Assembly (NCBI RefSeq): GCF_003148475.1
Contig: NZ_QGGG01000004.1
Location: 267,487 to 331,486, forward strand
Reading direction: 5' to 3'
Source: Pseudaminobacter salicylatoxidans
GTDB taxonomy: Bacteria; Pseudomonadota; Alphaproteobacteria; Rhizobiales; Rhizobiaceae
DNA: 64,000 bases
Of the stretch, positions 62,858-64,000 are shown one piece after another (positions within the stretch are counted from its first letter, which is position 1; every line of letters begins with the position of its first letter). Below the pieces are notes generated by a model, which was not told the DNA's origin, did no database searches, and was given only the letters and a program-made list of their open reading frames with translations. A program made the position numbers and the translations under genes.

Positions 62858-64000
62858 ATGACGGGAGCGGTGGTTGTCCTCATAATCAACCTGATCGTCG
62901 CCGGCTTGCTGTCCGCCTCCTTCACCATGGTCGCAGTCTACGATCCCAAGCAGGTGGCGGCACGCTGGATAGCCTGCGTCTACGGGCTGGGCGCGTTCTA
63001 TGTGCTGGTCGAATTCGGCATCGCCAATCTCGGCGGTTCGCGGCTGGTGGTGGTCGGCTCCTTCGCCGCGTTCCTGCTGGCGCTGGCCCTGTTCAATGTC
63101 GGCATAGCGCGCAAATATCTGGTGCCGGTGCCGTGGCGGCTGATGGCGGCGGTGCTCGCCGTTTCGATCATCGCCTGCTATCTCATCCAGGACATGCCGC
63201 GCGCATCCTTCCTGCGCATGATGATCTACCAGGTGCCGTATTTCGTGATGCAGGCGATCGGCGCGGGCACGTTGTGGCGGGCGGGCGCGCGCGGCCGGCT
63301 CGACACCGTGCTGATGTGCCTGTTGGCGATGAGTTCGCTGCAGTTCCTCAGCAAGCCGTTCCTGTCGCAGGCGCTCGGCGGCACCGGCGCCTCGCCGCAG
63401 ACCTATCTCAGCACCGACTATGCGCTGGTCTCGCAGGCCATGGGCACGGTCTTCGCCATCGCCATCGCGCTTCTGTTCCTGGTGATCCTGGCGCGCGACG
63501 TGATCGGGGACGTACGCATATTGTCGGAAACCGATGCGCTGTCGCGGCTGCTCAACCGTGGCGGCTTCGAGGACCGCGCCAAGGCCCTGCTGCGCAAGGC
63601 CGACGCCGGCGGCCGGCCGATGGCGCTGGTGATCTGCGACCTCGACCACTTCAAGGATATCAACGACACGTTCGGCCATGCCAGCGGCGACCGGGTGATC
63701 CGCGCCTTCGCCGGCTTCCTGCGCGACACCGCCAGCGCCGGCCATGTCGCGGGCCGCATCGGCGGCGAGGAATTCGCCATATTGCTGCCGGGCGCCAATC
63801 TGGTGACGGCGCGGCTGTTCGCCGAGGCGACCCGCACCGCCTTCTGCGGCCTGCCGGTGGAGGGGCTTCCGTCCCATCTGCGCTTCACCGCCAGCTTCGG
63901 CGTGGCCGAACGGATGCCGCGCGAAACCCTCTCCGACCTGCTGTCGCGCGCCGACAAGGCGCTCTACGAGGCCAAGCGGGGCGGGCGCGACTGCGTGCGG
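62858..64000 (+). CDS. Membrane-bound diguanylate cyclase (GGDEF), second tandem copy, cut by window edge
   Basis: 381 codons are present; the C-terminal tail is beyond the right edge. The N-terminal membrane part (about 1-205) aligns with the first copy throughout (for example ARKYLVPVPWRLMAAVLA against ARKYAVPVPKRLLTAVFA) but has many differences and a two-residue insertion. The catalytic half is identical at protein level, including GGEEF and the missing RxxD site. It starts 122 bases after the first copy's stop. The two may read different membrane signals into the same enzyme activity. Confidence 0.9.
   Translation, partial: MTGAVVVLIINLIVAGLLSASFTMVAVYDPKQVAARWIACVYGLGAFYVLVEFGIANLGGSRLVVVGSFAAFLLALALFNVGIARKYLVPVPWRLMAAVLAVSIIACYLIQDMPRASFLRMMIYQVPYFVMQAIGAGTLWRAGARGRLDTVLMCLLAMSSLQFLSKPFLSQALGGTGASPQTYLSTDYALVSQAMGTVFAIAIALLFLVILARDVIGDVRILSETDALSRLLNRGGFEDRAKALLRKADAGGRPMALVICDLDHFKDINDTFGHASGDRVIRAFAGFLRDTASAGHVAGRIGGEEFAILLPGANLVTARLFAEATRTAFCGLPVEGLPSHLRFTASFGVAERMPRETLSDLLSRADKALYEAKRGGRDCVR
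63473..63999 (+). repeat. Near-perfect direct duplication of the GGDEF-coding half, copy 2
   Basis: Partner of 62160-62686 at an offset of 1313 bases, with one mismatch seen. The match stops at 64000 (G against C), one base from the window edge. Confidence 0.93.

Noticed and set aside
61551..64000. Transposition as cause of the tandem GGDEF duplication
   Set aside because: No inverted repeats, transposase or target-site duplication flank the copies; tandem duplication with later conversion explains the pattern better.
1..64000. CRISPR arrays, prophage, integrase or insertion sequences
   Set aside because: No regularly spaced repeats and no transposase, integrase or phage structural genes were seen on either strand.

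Overview
The window is 64 kb of GC-rich chromosome from an alphaproteobacterium of the order Hyphomicrobiales (Rhizobiales), most likely a Phyllobacteriaceae/Mesorhizobium-like organism. This rests on gene content and order: leuS-lptE, usg, rluD-rpoH, zapA with a DUF4164 gene, the tkt-gap-pgk-fba block with a class I aldolase, TrcR (DUF1013), an SDHAF4-like protein and several small rhizobial families. Species was not determined. Most of the window is core genome. No CRISPR array, insertion sequence, prophage or rRNA was seen; there is one tRNA, tRNA-Glu(CTC).

Layout. 1-9.8 kb: priA (cut by the left edge), transaldolase, a RecF-like ATPase, lptE, leuS, a YggS-type PLP protein, a branched-chain amino-acid binding protein and usg. 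9.9-20.1 kb: the main accessory region. A tightly packed leftward operon holds an NDP-sugar 4,6-dehydratase, two DegT-family PLP proteins, two methyltransferases, a flippase-like membrane protein, a polyprenyl-phosphate type glycosyltransferase and an ATP-grasp protein, with a divergent multi-spanning GT-C-like protein. Together they look like a pathway that builds a modified amino sugar, loads it on a lipid carrier, flips it and transfers it to a periplasmic or surface acceptor. 20.2-28.9 kb: typA, dcp, a MarR/Bcr-CflA efflux pair with a visible operator, and an operon of a small membrane protein, pdxY, a DUF429 protein and a carbonic anhydrase.

29-40.7 kb: a LemA/TPM membrane operon, a GNAT protein, ppa, a quinone oxidoreductase, an MFS carrier, two divergent YdcH-like small proteins, a lytic transglycosylase, a nuclease, an SDH assembly factor, htpX, rsmB and the tRNA. 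40.8-52.2 kb: rluD, rpoH, zapA/DUF4164 and the carbon block tkt-gap-(K+/H+ antiporter)-pgk-fba. 52.3-64 kb: small membrane and Cys-rich proteins, a secreted phytase-like protein, trcR, a methyltransferase, a stress-type unit (WYL regulator, DJ-1/PfpI protein, DUF1127-like protein) flanked by two copies of one operator, prpE, and two tandem diguanylate cyclases, the second cut by the right edge.

The most noteworthy signals are the putative sugar-modification cluster; the CTGAC-N8-GTCAG operator pair around the WYL/DJ-1 unit; the two tandem GGDEF genes whose catalytic halves are almost identical at DNA level while their membrane halves have diverged; and a family of palindromic intergenic repeats. 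Family assignments come from recognising motifs in the translated sequence; no database search was run.
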